Made by a program: the position numbers and the translations under genes
Assembly: GCF_964199755.1 (NCBI RefSeq)
Contig: NC_133910.1
Coordinates: 2,936,501-3,000,500, forward strand
Length of the DNA stretch: 64,000 nucleotides
From: Larus michahellis
Lineage: Eukaryota > Chordata > Aves > Charadriiformes > Laridae
Reading direction: 5' to 3'
The notes under the pieces: model-generated
Told to the model about the DNA's origin: nothing
What the model saw: only the letters and a program-made list of their open reading frames with translations
The model's database searches: none
In this document: in pieces, positions 53,401 to 62,215 of the stretch
How the letters are laid out: each line of letters opens with the position of its first letter
How positions within the stretch are numbered: the stretch's first letter is position 1

Positions 53401-55636
53401 TCACCTGGAGAAGTATCTGATGTTGAGTCCAGCGCTCCACATGTTAATGAATCCTATCTTTGTTTCCTGTCTTGCTCTTTTCCAGGTAAAGAAGATAATG
53501 AATGGTGTATTTCAATCTCTTCGGGGTGAATTTGAGCTGGAAGAGACGTACAGTGGCAGGACGGTTCTGGGTGTTGTCATGAACACTATTAAGGTACAAC
53601 AGTGATAAGAAATACGAGGTGATCGATGTGAGAGAACGAGTCTTGTGCTAAAAACACAGACTTACGTTGTGAGTCTGAAATAACTGTGAAGCAGAAATTT
53701 GTTGTGGGTGGCAAAGCGGACCAGTAGTAGAAGATACAGGGATCTGTGATGGTTTATATTTAGGGTATAACCTACATGCTCTCTGCTCCATTTTTTAGAC
53801 TGTAACACTGCAGCTACTCAACAGGCAGCAGGAGAAACCAGAGGATGACAGTAAAAAGGAGGAATCTGGAACAGGAGCGGTGAGACGGGAGGGATCACCT
53901 GGAGCAAAGGCTGACCACGAAGAGCCCGTGCAGCGTAGCCCAGCGCAGAGTGTGGCGTTCCCAGCTGATCCTGGGGAAGCGACCACAGGCTCCACGGTGT
54001 CTGACCAGGAAGACAAGTCTGCTCCTCTGTCTGCCAGGCCCAGCACTGCTGAGGATGAGCAGGCGACACAGAGCAATGGGGTGTCAGAAGAGGAGAAGGT
54101 CCAGGCGGAGCATCTCTCTTCTGCGGCTGAATCCTGCCTGGATCCTGATAAGGGGCCGGCACTTGCAGGACAGCCTGTTCCCGAGGTGGATGGGGATTTT
54201 GTCCCAGCCGAGCAAAGGCAGGAGAGCAGTCCCATCAGGAAAGCTGAGGCTGAACGCAGTCCCTCCAGAGTATCTTTGCAGGCAGAAGCTGCAGAACCTT
54301 CTGTTCTGGAAGCCAAGCCAGGAGAAGCGGATGTGGCAGATGTGGTTCCAGAAAAGCCAGCTGTGGAGGAGGCAGAGGAGCCTGTGGGGGGTCTAGAGCC
54401 CCCTCCCTTAAATGGTGAGGGAGGGAGCTGCAGAGAGCCATCTCTGGATGGAGCGAGCTCTGAGCCGGAGCCGCCTTCAGCATCCAGCACAGCAGAGCCG
54501 AGCTCGGCTCTCATCAGAGAAGCTCCAGGACGGCAGCAACCGGGCTCCAGCCCCAGGCAGAAAGATTCCAGGTGAGGTGTGGCGCTGGGGTACCCACACT
54601 CCCGTTTTCCTGCTGCTCACCGGGTCTGGTCCGGCAGCACACCCGGAGGCTGGTAGAGCTGTGCCCCTGCTGTGGGGCTGAAGCACCGTCGCGGTGCTGG
54701 GCAGCACGAGCCGGGGGCTGGCGGAGACCGGGCTGTCCAGGGCACGCTCTGCTGGGGGGGGCAGAACAGGCTCGTGTCTGGGTGTGGGCAGCGGTGACAC
54801 TACCCCCGGTGAGCGGGTCCCAGCTGCGCGCAGCGGGGAGCGTGCAGCTTCTCCTGGATTGATATTGCCGGCAGCCAGGCCCCGGTATCATTCCGCACTG
54901 GTGAATCGTACGTGCCTTAACAGTTCGGCTCGGCGACAAAACTGCCGCATCATTCTTTCATAGAGCTTGCAGGTGATGGGATCCTGGTTTCACAAGCGAG
55001 CTGTTAATTCTCTGTCTTCTTCTAGCCTCTTTGAGGATGACAACTTCTTTGAAACAGCATCTCCTAAACCACTGAAGCCTCGAGTTCCCTCTGAAGAGGA
55101 GGATGAGGAGGAAGTGGTATGTGTTTGTATCTTCTCCTACTAAACTGGTTCAGGCGTTAACCTGTAGCTTGTTTATGAAGCCCTTCCCGTGGCAGTGGGG
55201 ATCTGCCTGGCTCCTGCTGGCTGCGCTCGGAGCCTCCCACGCGCGCCCTGTATAGATCAGGAGTATCTGGGTTTGTTTCTCGTTGAGCTTGGAAGGGTTT
55301 GCCTGGGCTGGGCGTGACGCCAAACTCCTGCTGGCATGGAGTTAGTGGGATTTGCCAGGGTAACGTCGTGCCCCTCTCCTGTCCCTTTTAGCCTGGAAGC
55401 GTCTCTCCTGGAATATTGAGCCGTTGTATGAAATGGCTCAATATCATGAGGCTTCTTGCCGTCACCTCCCTGAGGCTGATGGAGCCTTCAGAGCCAGAAC
55501 TGTGCAGCAATCAGTGGAAAGCTGTCAAGACTGACGAGTTTCCCTCTGGTTTTCCTTCCAGAGCATGAAGGGGCGTCCCCCTCCAGCTCCGCTCTTTGGC
55601 GATGATGACGATGATGATCTGGACTGGCTGGGATGA
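29462..55636 (+). CDS. FKBP15: FK506-binding protein 15 (WAFL), 29 coding exons
   Basis: FKBP15 is a cytosolic, early-endosome and actin-associated protein. Exons: 29462-29514, 30887-30996, 31311-31398, 32012-32081, 33405-33479, 35042-35140, 35625-35774, 36735-36803, 38135-38278, 38747-38892, 39622-39670, 40291-40410, 40663-40762, 41495-41598, 43108-43201, 44128-44237, 44637-44747, 45404-45498, 46183-46285, 49781-49952, 50457-50593, 50934-51089, 51767-51919, 52281-52373, 52846-52956, 53486-53593, 53799-54571, 55026-55116, 55562-55636. All introns are GT...AG and the phases close exactly, giving 1252 residues (human about 1219). Domain order: acidic N-terminus; WH1-like about 73-165; FKBP about 197-286; Pro/Ser/Gln linker; coiled coil about 500-930; disordered acidic tail ending [11 protein letters not shown]. 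The start is the only ATG giving the family N-terminus. It is divergent from SLC31A1. Confidence 0.97.
31311..35140 (+). CDS. FKBP15: FKBP15 exons 3-6: WH1/EVH1-like domain
   Basis: The exons encode about residues 55-165. Exon 3 is Ala/Pro-rich and then enters the domain at [12 protein letters not shown]. Exons 4-6 carry [23 protein letters not shown] and [20 protein letters not shown]. This is the WASP-homology-1-like fold that gave the protein its WAFL name (WASP and FKBP-like). Such folds usually bind proline-rich partners. The exon 3 acceptor is a tandem CAGCAG, so one extra Ala may be included in some transcripts. Confidence 0.92.
32680..32700. repeat. poly(A) run in FKBP15 intron 4
   Basis: About 19 A bases follow gcaagagc. 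It is a simple repeat. There is no clear retro-copy body upstream. Confidence 0.8.
33662..34100 (-). mobile_element. CR1 LINE 3' fragment in FKBP15 intron 5
   Basis: It begins on the plus strand with cagaatcacagaatggttcg and gaagggaccttaaagaccat, the reverse complement of the CR1 tail, and continues through about 430 bases of typical ORF2-end sequence to ccagccctcggatcatc. It is well preserved and CpG-rich, so it is younger than the other copies in the window. It is 5'-truncated and antisense to FKBP15. Confidence 0.94.
35625..38278 (+). CDS. FKBP15: FKBP15 exons 7-9: FKBP-type domain
   Basis: The exons encode residues 166-286. Pocket residues that can be aligned by eye to FKBP12 are Tyr203 (VAYTGW), Phe217-Asp218 (FDSN), Val236-Ile237 and Trp240 (KVIKGWEEG), Tyr263 (AWAYG) and Phe280 (LVFEVE). 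The FKBP12 His87 position appears replaced and Phe46 is not kept. The mammalian domain is regarded as a weak or inactive prolyl isomerase. This copy looks closer to the consensus (see findings). Confidence 0.93.
41099..41117. repeat. (TTTG)n microsatellite
   Basis: A short run of tttgtttgtttgtttg lies in FKBP15 intron 13. Minor simple repeat. Confidence 0.7.
43746..43866. repeat. 11-base minisatellite, about 11 copies, in FKBP15 intron 15
   Basis: The unit gtctactcttt repeats head to tail about 11 times with almost no divergence. The unit length is not a multiple of three and the block lies between exons 15 and 16, so it is non-coding. The sense strand is pyrimidine-rich. Near-perfect identity suggests recent expansion and likely length polymorphism. 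Confidence 0.95.
44128..53593 (+). CDS. FKBP15: FKBP15 exons 16-26: coiled-coil region
   Basis: The exons encode residues from about 491 to 940. They are dominated by Glu, Lys, Gln and Leu in heptad spacing, for example [38 protein letters not shown] and [16 protein letters not shown]. This is a homology to long endosomal/cytoskeletal coiled coils rather than an enzyme. It ends with the conserved block [20 protein letters not shown] before the tail. Confidence 0.92.
53799..55636 (+). CDS. FKBP15: FKBP15 exons 27-29: acidic disordered tail
   Basis: Exon 27 is unusually long (773 bases) and encodes a Glu/Ser/Pro/Ala-rich low-complexity stretch starting [17 protein letters not shown]. Exon 28 holds LFEDDNFF and a Glu/Asp run. 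Exon 29 holds [19 protein letters not shown] and the stop TGA 55634-55636. The two LF-plus-acid motifs and the terminal sequence match the family tail. Exon 27 is the least conserved part compared with what I recall of mammals. Confidence 0.93.
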
Positions 55637-56906
55637 AGAGCCGGCTGATGAGCCCGTGAGCCCTCTCCTCTGGGCATGGCCTCTTCCCGAGCACTTGGCA
55701 CTTAACGAGCTGCGTCCGTGGGACAGTTGTGAACAACCAGGGACTCCCCAGGCTCGTCCTGCAGGCTCAGGGGGCTGGGAGCGGGGGGCTCTTTGCACTG
55801 GTGGGCGCTCAGAGCCCTCGCTCTGACCTGCCGAACCTGCGCAGAGGTTGGGGACGAGCTGAAGGAACCAGCCTGTCTCGCTGCACGTTTGTATTGCTGT
55901 CCTGCTTCTGTCGACTGTTGATTCATTAATCTGAAACTTTATGCAAATATGAACTTTGTAAAGTGCTTCAGAAGGACGAGTCTGGCAGGACCCTGCAGTA
56001 GGTAACTACTTTTTTAAAAAACAGACTGAGCTCTCCCCTCCTTCCCCAGTGAAGATTTTCATCGGAAGATTCCTGTTAGTTCCCGGGGGCTCTGCACCGG
56101 CTTATCCCCAGGTATTAGCGATGTGCGGTGGGAGACCCGGCCCAGAGACCCCGGGCGGGTGTTTGCCGTGGGCCAGCGGCTCCGCGCCGGCAGCTTGGGG
56201 AGAGCCCCGGGGCTGAGGCGGTTCAGGAGGGGGCTCTTGTGTGTTCAGAGCTCCGGCACGTGCCGGTGCTCGCTGACCCAAGCCGGGGCACCCGGCGGCA
56301 GCACCGAAAGTCTGGGCTGTGTTAGACCAGCGCTCCGAGCCCAGATGTAGCATCCCGTCACTGCTGGTGTGAGAAGGCGAATCCCCAGCTGTGTTTTAGG
56401 GAGGACCCCGAGGCTCTCGGAGGCCTCACAGAAATGATTCCCTGCGCAGCCAGCTCCTCTCCTCTCTCTCTTTGTGGCCAGAGGCGAGAGATTTATTCTT
56501 CTTTTTCTTGCTGGCTTGTGTTTCACGGGCAGCTGAAGCAGCAGTACAGGTGTGTGATGTGCTCCTTCTCTAGAGAGAGTTACTGCCGCCAGCCCCGCGC
56601 CTCTGCTGGGCCTTTCTCCCCGCCGCCGTTCACAGCGTGAGGATCACAGCACCAGTTAAAACTCGGTGCTGGCGGGACGTAAGCCATCACGGAGCCCCAG
56701 CCTCAGGGGGGCTCTGCCGGGCAGCCGGGGCTGCGGCTGTAACTCCTCAGTCTTGGACCACGAGGGGAAAGGGGTGAGGGCCGAGGGCTGGGGAAACACC
56801 ACGGGTTTCTCGTGGCAATTTTACCTTTGCTCTTACTGGCACTAACGCAACTTAACGCTGGGAGCAGGTGTTAGTGTCTTTAAAACTCATAAACCCCCCT
56901 TCACTT

Positions 56907-56912
56907 AATAAA
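56907..56912 (+). terminator. FKBP15: FKBP15 proximal polyadenylation signal AATAAA
   Basis: A canonical hexamer about 1.27 kb after the stop. An A-run and then G-rich sequence follow downstream, which fits a used site. Confidence 0.6.
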
Positions 56913-57404
56913 ATGGAAGTGCTTAAAAAAAATGCCACTGCAGTTTAGTTTCTCCAGCTGCCTCTTTCCTCGGAGATCTGCATTTGATCCGTGTCCTCCT
57001 AAACGCGATTTCTTGGCTGGGGGGGGGGGGGGGTGGTGGAAGAAAAGAGCGCTGGGAATTCCTGTTCCTGGGGCGGGTCCCTGTCCCTGCGCCCCACGCG
57101 TTCCCAAACGCAGCTAAAATTGTGGGTGAGACCAAAGCCTGGGAAGGAGCTGCCCGGCTGCCAGGCGAGCGCGCGTCTGCCCCCGGGGGCTCCGCTGGCC
57201 CTTCCCGGGGAGCCGCTCCCCAGGTCCGAGCACCCACCACTCACTCGGTGCTGGACGCGACGGGGGGTGAGAGCCGGGTTTTCTGGGGCTCCCCAACACC
57301 CCCACCCGGCCCTGGGGGAGGCTGTTGCTAATACTAACAAATTCCACTTCCAGTTTCCCGTTAGAGCCGGATAACCCGAGGGATTTGCCTTTCACTTCTG
57401 GAAA

Positions 57405-57410
57405 AATAAA
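57405..57410 (+). terminator. FKBP15: FKBP15 distal polyadenylation signal AATAAA
   Basis: A canonical hexamer followed by gtgcaattaaacctgtgtgg and a GT/T-rich stretch (ttttttgcttg...), a good match to a downstream element. This is the better of the two candidates by context. Confidence 0.6.
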
Positions 57411-57425
57411 GTGCAATTAAACCTG

Positions 57426-58370
57426 TGTGGTTTTTTGCTTGCATGGGTTTTACTTCAGTCTGGCTTGGTCTGTTTCTAGGCGCTTAAAAACTGACTTAGC
57501 CCTGACTCGAGGCTAATTTGATGTAGAAAATCTTCTGAGGGTGTTCTTGCTGTTAAACCCTCTCCTGGGAAAGGAGGGAAGGTCCCTTTGTGCCACGGCT
57601 CCTCGGGGGGCTGTGTTGCGCTTTCGGGGTGTAAGAAGCTGCAGGACAGGAGATGAGCACGGGGAGCACGCGCCTGGTTCTCCATCAGCCCCGGGGGAGA
57701 GGGGCCTCGGCATCTCCCGGAGCTTTGCAGCAGCCTGGGCTCGGCTGAGCTGGCTCCGTGGGCGCGGGAGGGTCCCTGCGAGCGGGGAGTGGGGCGCAGG
57801 AGTGGGGGTTTGACGCTTGTCCTTCTTAGAAAGTAGCCGCAGGAGGTACCACAACCTCTTCCAAGTGTTTCCAACCCTCTACCTCAGCCTGTAGCTCCTG
57901 GTTTTTTGTGGCTCAATCTCAGGACCTAACGTAAACCGTGTTTGTCCTCGGCGCCCGTGTGCGCGCGTTCCCTGGGTGCAGGAAGGGCGAATGGGAGAAA
58001 GCTCTGGGCTCCCGGGGGGACCAGCAGGGTCTGGGGCTTAGGGGCCCTGGGGGCGATGGAGGGGCCGGGTGCTGAGGAGGGGACGGATGCCACCTTGGGG
58101 GGCTGCGAAGGGGCTGGTCCTGCTTCTGGGCGCTGTTTGGGGCCAGGAGGTGGATGTACCGCACCAGGGAGGGAGGGATGGCGCTGTGGGGCGGAGATGG
58201 GGCTCGACACCCACTTCCCCCCGGGGCTGGGGGAAGGAGAGGGGACCCCCTTCTCCATGCCCAGGCCCTGGTTGTCACACCCAGCCCTGCTGAGAGCGAA
58301 GGCGGCGCGTTTTTCTTGCTGCAAAACTCTCCCAGCCTCGGTTACAGAGAAAAACGACCGGAGACGGCGC
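57426..58370. other. GC-rich intergenic DNA between FKBP15 and the RING-TM gene
   Basis: Convergent gene ends face each other across this roughly 1 kb. It contains G-rich tracts and chance GC-driven open frames on both strands. None shows a family domain, splice structure or plausible composition. Confidence 0.5.
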
Positions 58371-58385
58371 TGGGACGACGTCTGT

Positions 58386-58391
58386 CTTTAA
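58386..58391 (-). terminator. candidate poly(A) signal ATTAAA for the RING-TM gene
   Basis: The plus strand reads tttaat, which is ATTAAA on the minus strand. It is about 585 bases after the stop of the RING gene. No canonical AATAAA was found between. It is the common variant signal, so this is a reasonable but unproved 3' end. Confidence 0.45.
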
Positions 58392-58975
58392 TGTCTGGTG
58401 TCTCTGCAGGGCAGCGTCCTTCCCCGGCCGCCGCGTCCCTCTGCGTGCTCCCCGCCGGGCGCTCGTCTCAGGGGAAAGCCCACGGGGACCCTGCCCGTCC
58501 CCTTTCGCCCCGTCCTTGCTGCCTGGGGACACGGACCGAAGCGCAGCTGGGGGGAATTTTCCAGCCTCGGGGATTGCGACACGGGGAAGCACGTGTGGCC
58601 CCACGCTGCGACTCCCGCCGAGCTGCCGCCGTGGGCTCCGGAGGTGCTGGGAGCGTTACAAACACGACGCCAGCGCAGCCAGACCCCGGGGGGTGAGGGA
58701 AAGCGCTGCAATAAGTTAATTTTTAAAGAGTCTGACGCCCCGGGGCTCGCGCGTGGGGCAGCTGAGCGTCCTGCAGCCCCAGTGCACCCGGGCTGGATCC
58801 TGGGGGGTGCTGAGCCCCCAGCCCTGTCCTGGGCCCTCTCCCTGCCCGCCTCGCCGTGGCCGAGCTGGCCGGGGCCCGAGAAGCCCCTGACCCACCGCCG
58901 GGTTCATCCTGGCCTCCCCGGGGCGGGCGGCGGGGGGCTGCGGTGCGGGACGGGAGCCCCTCTCCCCCATCGGAC

Positions 58976-59536
58976 CTACTTGAGGAAGACGAGCAGGAAG
59001 AAGGTGGAGACGATGAGGACGAGGATGCCGGCAGCGAAGCCGAGGCGCAGGTTCTCCATGGAGGCGAGGGGGGGCTGCGTGTCCAGCAGCAGCCCCCGCC
59101 CCGGCAGCCCCAGCACGAAGGCGCCGGGTGCCTCGGAGCCGCGGCGGAGGCCGCAGGGGGACACCATGCCGCTCACCGCGAAGACGGAGGCGTGAGTCGT
59201 GCAGGCCATCTCCATGGGGCGCGCAGGGCTTTGGCGGGTGGCTGGGGGGGCACCGCTGCCTTCCTCCCCCTCCTCCTCCTCCTCTGCACGTGGGGTCCCC
59301 AAGGCCGGCATCTCCCCGGGACCACCCAGAGCCAGCTCGGGCACCAGCGTCACCATCCTGCAGAAGGGGCAGCTGACGAAGGCGACGGCGGCGGCGCGAC
59401 ACACCAGCTTGCGCAGGCAGCTCAGGCAGAGGGAATGGCGGCAGGGCAGCTGCTGGGGGGCTCGGCCCCCCCCGGGACCCCAATACGCCTCGTAGCAGAT
59501 CCCGCACTCCCCGCCGGCCTCCGGCCCCGCCGCCAT
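58976..59536 (-). CDS. RING-finger protein with C-terminal transmembrane segment (RNF183/RNF186/RNF152-type), single exon
   Basis: A probable membrane-anchored E3 ubiquitin ligase of 186 residues. The RING is C3HC4: Cys11, Cys14, Cys32, His34, Cys37, Cys40, Cys56, Cys59 (ECGIC, PCRHSLCLSC, SCPFC). An acidic Glu run and Ser/Pro linker follow. A hydrophobic helix at about 165-185 (GFAAGILVLIVSTFFLLVFL) ends in a single Lys, so the protein is tail-anchored. An intronless CDS with N-terminal RING and C-terminal membrane span is typical of the RNF183, RNF186, RNF182, RNF152 and RNF223 group. The RING spacing and CPFCRMVTLVP are nearest to RNF186/RNF182, but in mammals RNF183 is the one near SLC31A1/FKBP15. 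I leave the symbol blank. The start at 59536 has a strong Kozak context (GCCATGG). The frame stays open upstream to 59698 but that part is low-complexity. Confidence 0.8.
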   Translation of the reverse strand: MAAGPEAGGECGICYEAYWGPGGGRAPQQLPCRHSLCLSCLRKLVCRAAAVAFVSCPFCRMVTLVPELALGGPGEMPALGTPRAEEEEEGEEGSGAPPATRQSPARPMEMACTTHASVFAVSGMVSPCGLRRGSEAPGAFVLGLPGRGLLLDTQPPLASMENLRLGFAAGILVLIVSTFFLLVFLK

Positions 59537-61165
59537 GGCACTCCGGGGGAGCTCGGCCTGGCCGCCGCTGCTTTTGAAGGCGGGAGGCGGGCGATGGCCG
59601 TGCCAGGGGGGGCGTGGGGGGGGCGAGGGCGGCCACCCCCCGCTGAACTTCAGTCCGGCCCTGGGGTGCTCGGCGGGCGCTGGACCGGCACCGCACACTC
59701 CTCCCCGCCCGCCTCGGAAAGGGGCTGCCCAAAAAAAAAAAAAAAACCACCAAAAAAACCCCCACCTGCTTTTCTTCCCCTTTCCAAATCCATTAGAGTC
59801 TTATTATTTCCCAAGCATGATGCGCAGATTTTTTTATTATTGTTATTTTATTTTAGGGCGAGCTCACCAGCAGCGGACAAGAGGCCTCCCCCCCCCACCA
59901 AGTGCATTCATGTCACACCAGACGTGGGGCAGATTTGTCCCATGGCCCCCATCCTGCTGGCCCCCCGCCCCCTGAGCTGGTCGTGCTGAGCAAAGAGCGG
60001 CTGCGGCCCACGGCGGCCCCGCACGGCTTGGGGCTGGGTGTGGGCAAAGGGCAAGGATGCTTTAATTTTTAATTTATTTTTTTATTTCCCCCACCCGGTC
60101 AGTGAAAATGCCCAAGCACAGCCTGGGGCGACCCAGGGCACGGCTTGGTGGGCACAAGCTGGGCCCCCCTGCCCACCCCGTGATGCTCCAGCCATGGTGG
60201 TGTCCCCGGCCATGGCGGGGCTGGGGACACGGGGCCGTCCGCCCCCTGCCAACGCGCCAGGAAAAGCTGGCACTTATTTACGGGCGGGGGACCTTGCCCC
60301 GGGCTCCTGTCACTCATTACCCCCCGGGGCACGAAGGCGCGCGCAACCCGCCGGCGGGACGGGACGGGACAGAGGGGACCATTTGCAGCACGGCTGCTGC
60401 CGAGCCAGTCTCGGGGCGACCAGCAGCACCGGGGCGTCTCTGTCCCTCTCCAGCCACACACGGGGGGGCTCCCGGCGTGGTCCCTCGCTGCCCTGGGGGT
60501 GTGGGGGGGGCTCCCTGCGGGGCTGGGACCCTCCCTGCTGTCCCGTCCCCCGGCAGGTCGGTGTCTGACTCCCTGCCGGGGCTCCCCTGGCCGTACCCCG
60601 AGTGCCAGCAGCCCCCGCGTGCCCCCACCGTGCCACGTCCCCACCCAAGCACCCAGCAAGTCCCTGGAAGGGACGTGCCAGCGCCCACGTGCTCAGCGTC
60701 CCCAGGGCTGTCCCCAAAGCTCTCGGGCAGGGCCAGGCAGCCCCATCCCCCGGGGTTTCTGGTGGCACGTGGCCCTGCACAGCGGCCACCTCCACGAGGC
60801 CGCACACGTGCCCCGCACGGGCGCAGCGCACACGAGGCGGCCCCAGCCGAGGGCCCAAGGTCTGATCCTGCTTGGAAAACCCCGGGGATGCTCTGCAGGG
60901 ACCAACAGCTTCCGAGAAGTCCCAAATCCTCAAATTCTTCCTGGTTTGACGTGGAAGCGGAGATGACTCCAGCACAGCCGGGCACGTGGCGGCTCTGCCA
61001 TCGCTCCGCAGCCCCCGGTTTCCCAGCGTCCTCCCCCCCGCCGTAAGGAAAAAGGCAGCAAACAACCACCAGCAGAAACCAGCTGCTTTTCAATAGCTTC
61101 TGCTGGGGGAAGGGCTGCGGTAGGACCGGGCTTATCTCTGCGTTTTATCCTTCAAGGTCAGGAGA
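59537..61165. other. GC-rich DNA upstream of the RING-TM gene; no coding gene seen
   Basis: It should hold the minus-strand promoter and 5' UTR of the RING gene and the space after the LRSAM1 3' end. Long open frames on both strands reflect the lack of AT-rich stops. They have Pro/Gly/Arg-rich random composition and no domains. T-rich and AT-rich patches occur at about 59829-59857 and 60060-60088. Confidence 0.5.
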
Positions 61166-61169
61166 CGAA

Positions 61170-62089
61170 AGACTGACTGGGATGTTATTTATTAATGACA
61201 CTGGGGAACAACCCGCACGCCAACGCGCAGAGGCCATGCAGAGCGGCGCCGGGCACAGCCCCAGCCCCCACGGCTCCCCGCGGGACTCGCACCGGCTGCC
61301 GGGCAGCAGCCCCGCTTCCCGCTCACAGCCTGGGGGCCCTGGGTGAGGGATCCCGCTGGGCTCCTCTGGCCAGAGCGGGTCCCTCGAGTCCTGGACCTGG
61401 GGCCATTGCAGACTCTCCCCTACAACAGGAGGACGAATGAGGGGTCGGGGAGCCCCTCGCTCTGCCCTGGCACCCGCTGCCCATGGCTGCAGCCCACCAG
61501 CGTCCCAGAGACGCTCCCCTGCATCACCAGAGCGGAAACCCCAGACCTTTGGTGTCACACACGGTCCCGTCAGCAACCCCAGAGCATCGCACGCCCCTGT
61601 CCGAGTCCTCCCACGGGATAGTCACCCACCTCCGGGCAGCAGCGCTCGACACAGGAGCACGGCACTGCCCCGGCCACAGCGGGGGAGCTGCAAGATCACG
61701 GTGGCTTCAGAGATGGCACTAACTGCGCCCCCGCTGAGCGAGAAGCGTTTCTGAAGGCAAATACATCAGCCAGAGAGGAAGGGGCAGAATTGCACCCAGT
61801 TCCATCACCCAGTGCTCCCAGGCAAGAGGCCGCTGGGCGGGCAGGCAGGAGGAGGGGATGCAGATGAAGAAGGAACCCGAGGCGGAGGGTGAGAAGCCAT
61901 CGGGGAATATGGAGGATGCTGAGACTCCTGGGTGCAGCCGGCAGCCATCCTGGGGCCGTGCACGGGGAGGGCGGTGCTGGTCATGCTGTGCGAGTGTCTC
62001 TCTCATACTGACACGGAGCAGAAGAGGAGCATCACCGGGGAAGGGGTGACGGAGGCGGTGCCGGGCAGCCTTGCCCTCCTCTGCCCTGC
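61170..62089 (-). other. LRSAM1: LRSAM1 3' untranslated region
   Basis: The stretch from the LRSAM1 stop (62092-62090) down to the minus-strand AATAAA at 61188-61193. No conserved frame is present. The end is inferred from the signal. Confidence 0.6.
61188..61193 (-). terminator. LRSAM1: LRSAM1 polyadenylation signal (AATAAA on minus strand)
   Basis: The plus strand reads tttatt. It lies about 0.9 kb after the LRSAM1 stop in the transcript direction. It is the first canonical hexamer I found there. Confidence 0.6.
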
Positions 62090-62215
62090 CTAGCTGCTGT
62101 AGAAGATGCGGATGCGCTGGGTGATGTCCTTGCGGCACAGGGGACAAGTGTGCAGCCGCTCGCAGCAGGTCTGGCAGCAGCAGACGTGGCCACAGGGCAG
62201 GAAAATCATTTGGGT
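62090..62215 (-). CDS. LRSAM1: LRSAM1 last exon: RING finger and stop
   Basis: It encodes [20 protein letters not shown], then [21 protein letters not shown] and TAG at 62092-62090. It supplies the last six RING ligands. The acceptor is CCCCCAG. Confidence 0.96.
   Translation of the reverse strand, partial: TQMIFLPCGHVCCCQTCCERLHTCPLCRKDITQRIRIFYSS

Larger units (their letters stand above)
55637..57425 (+). other. FKBP15: FKBP15 3' untranslated region (two candidate ends)
   Basis: The sequence after TGA 55634-55636 has no conserved frame. Two plus-strand AATAAA signals follow, at 56907-56912 and 57405-57410, giving 3' UTRs of about 1.3 or 1.8 kb. A G-run at about 57019-57033 lies between them. 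Which end is used cannot be told from sequence. Confidence 0.6.

Noticed and set aside
53795-54514. 239-codon minus-strand open frame
   Set aside because: It is the antisense shadow of FKBP15 exon 27, whose sense frame is supported by splice phases and the family tail.
59537-59698. N-terminally extended RING-TM protein (240 residues)
   Set aside because: The extra 54 residues are Pro/Gly-rich and lack family support, and the ATG at 59536 has a strong Kozak context. It cannot be fully excluded without transcript data.
58856-59989. 377-codon plus-strand open frame
   Set aside because: It is antisense to the RING-TM gene. The minus strand shows complete zinc ligands and a membrane helix, while the plus frame has low-complexity Gly/Pro/Arg sequence only.
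60102-61093. Long open frames on both strands (up to 314 codons) between the RING gene and LRSAM1
   Set aside because: GC-rich sequence with few stops, no domain, no splice support and random Pro/Gly/Arg-rich composition.
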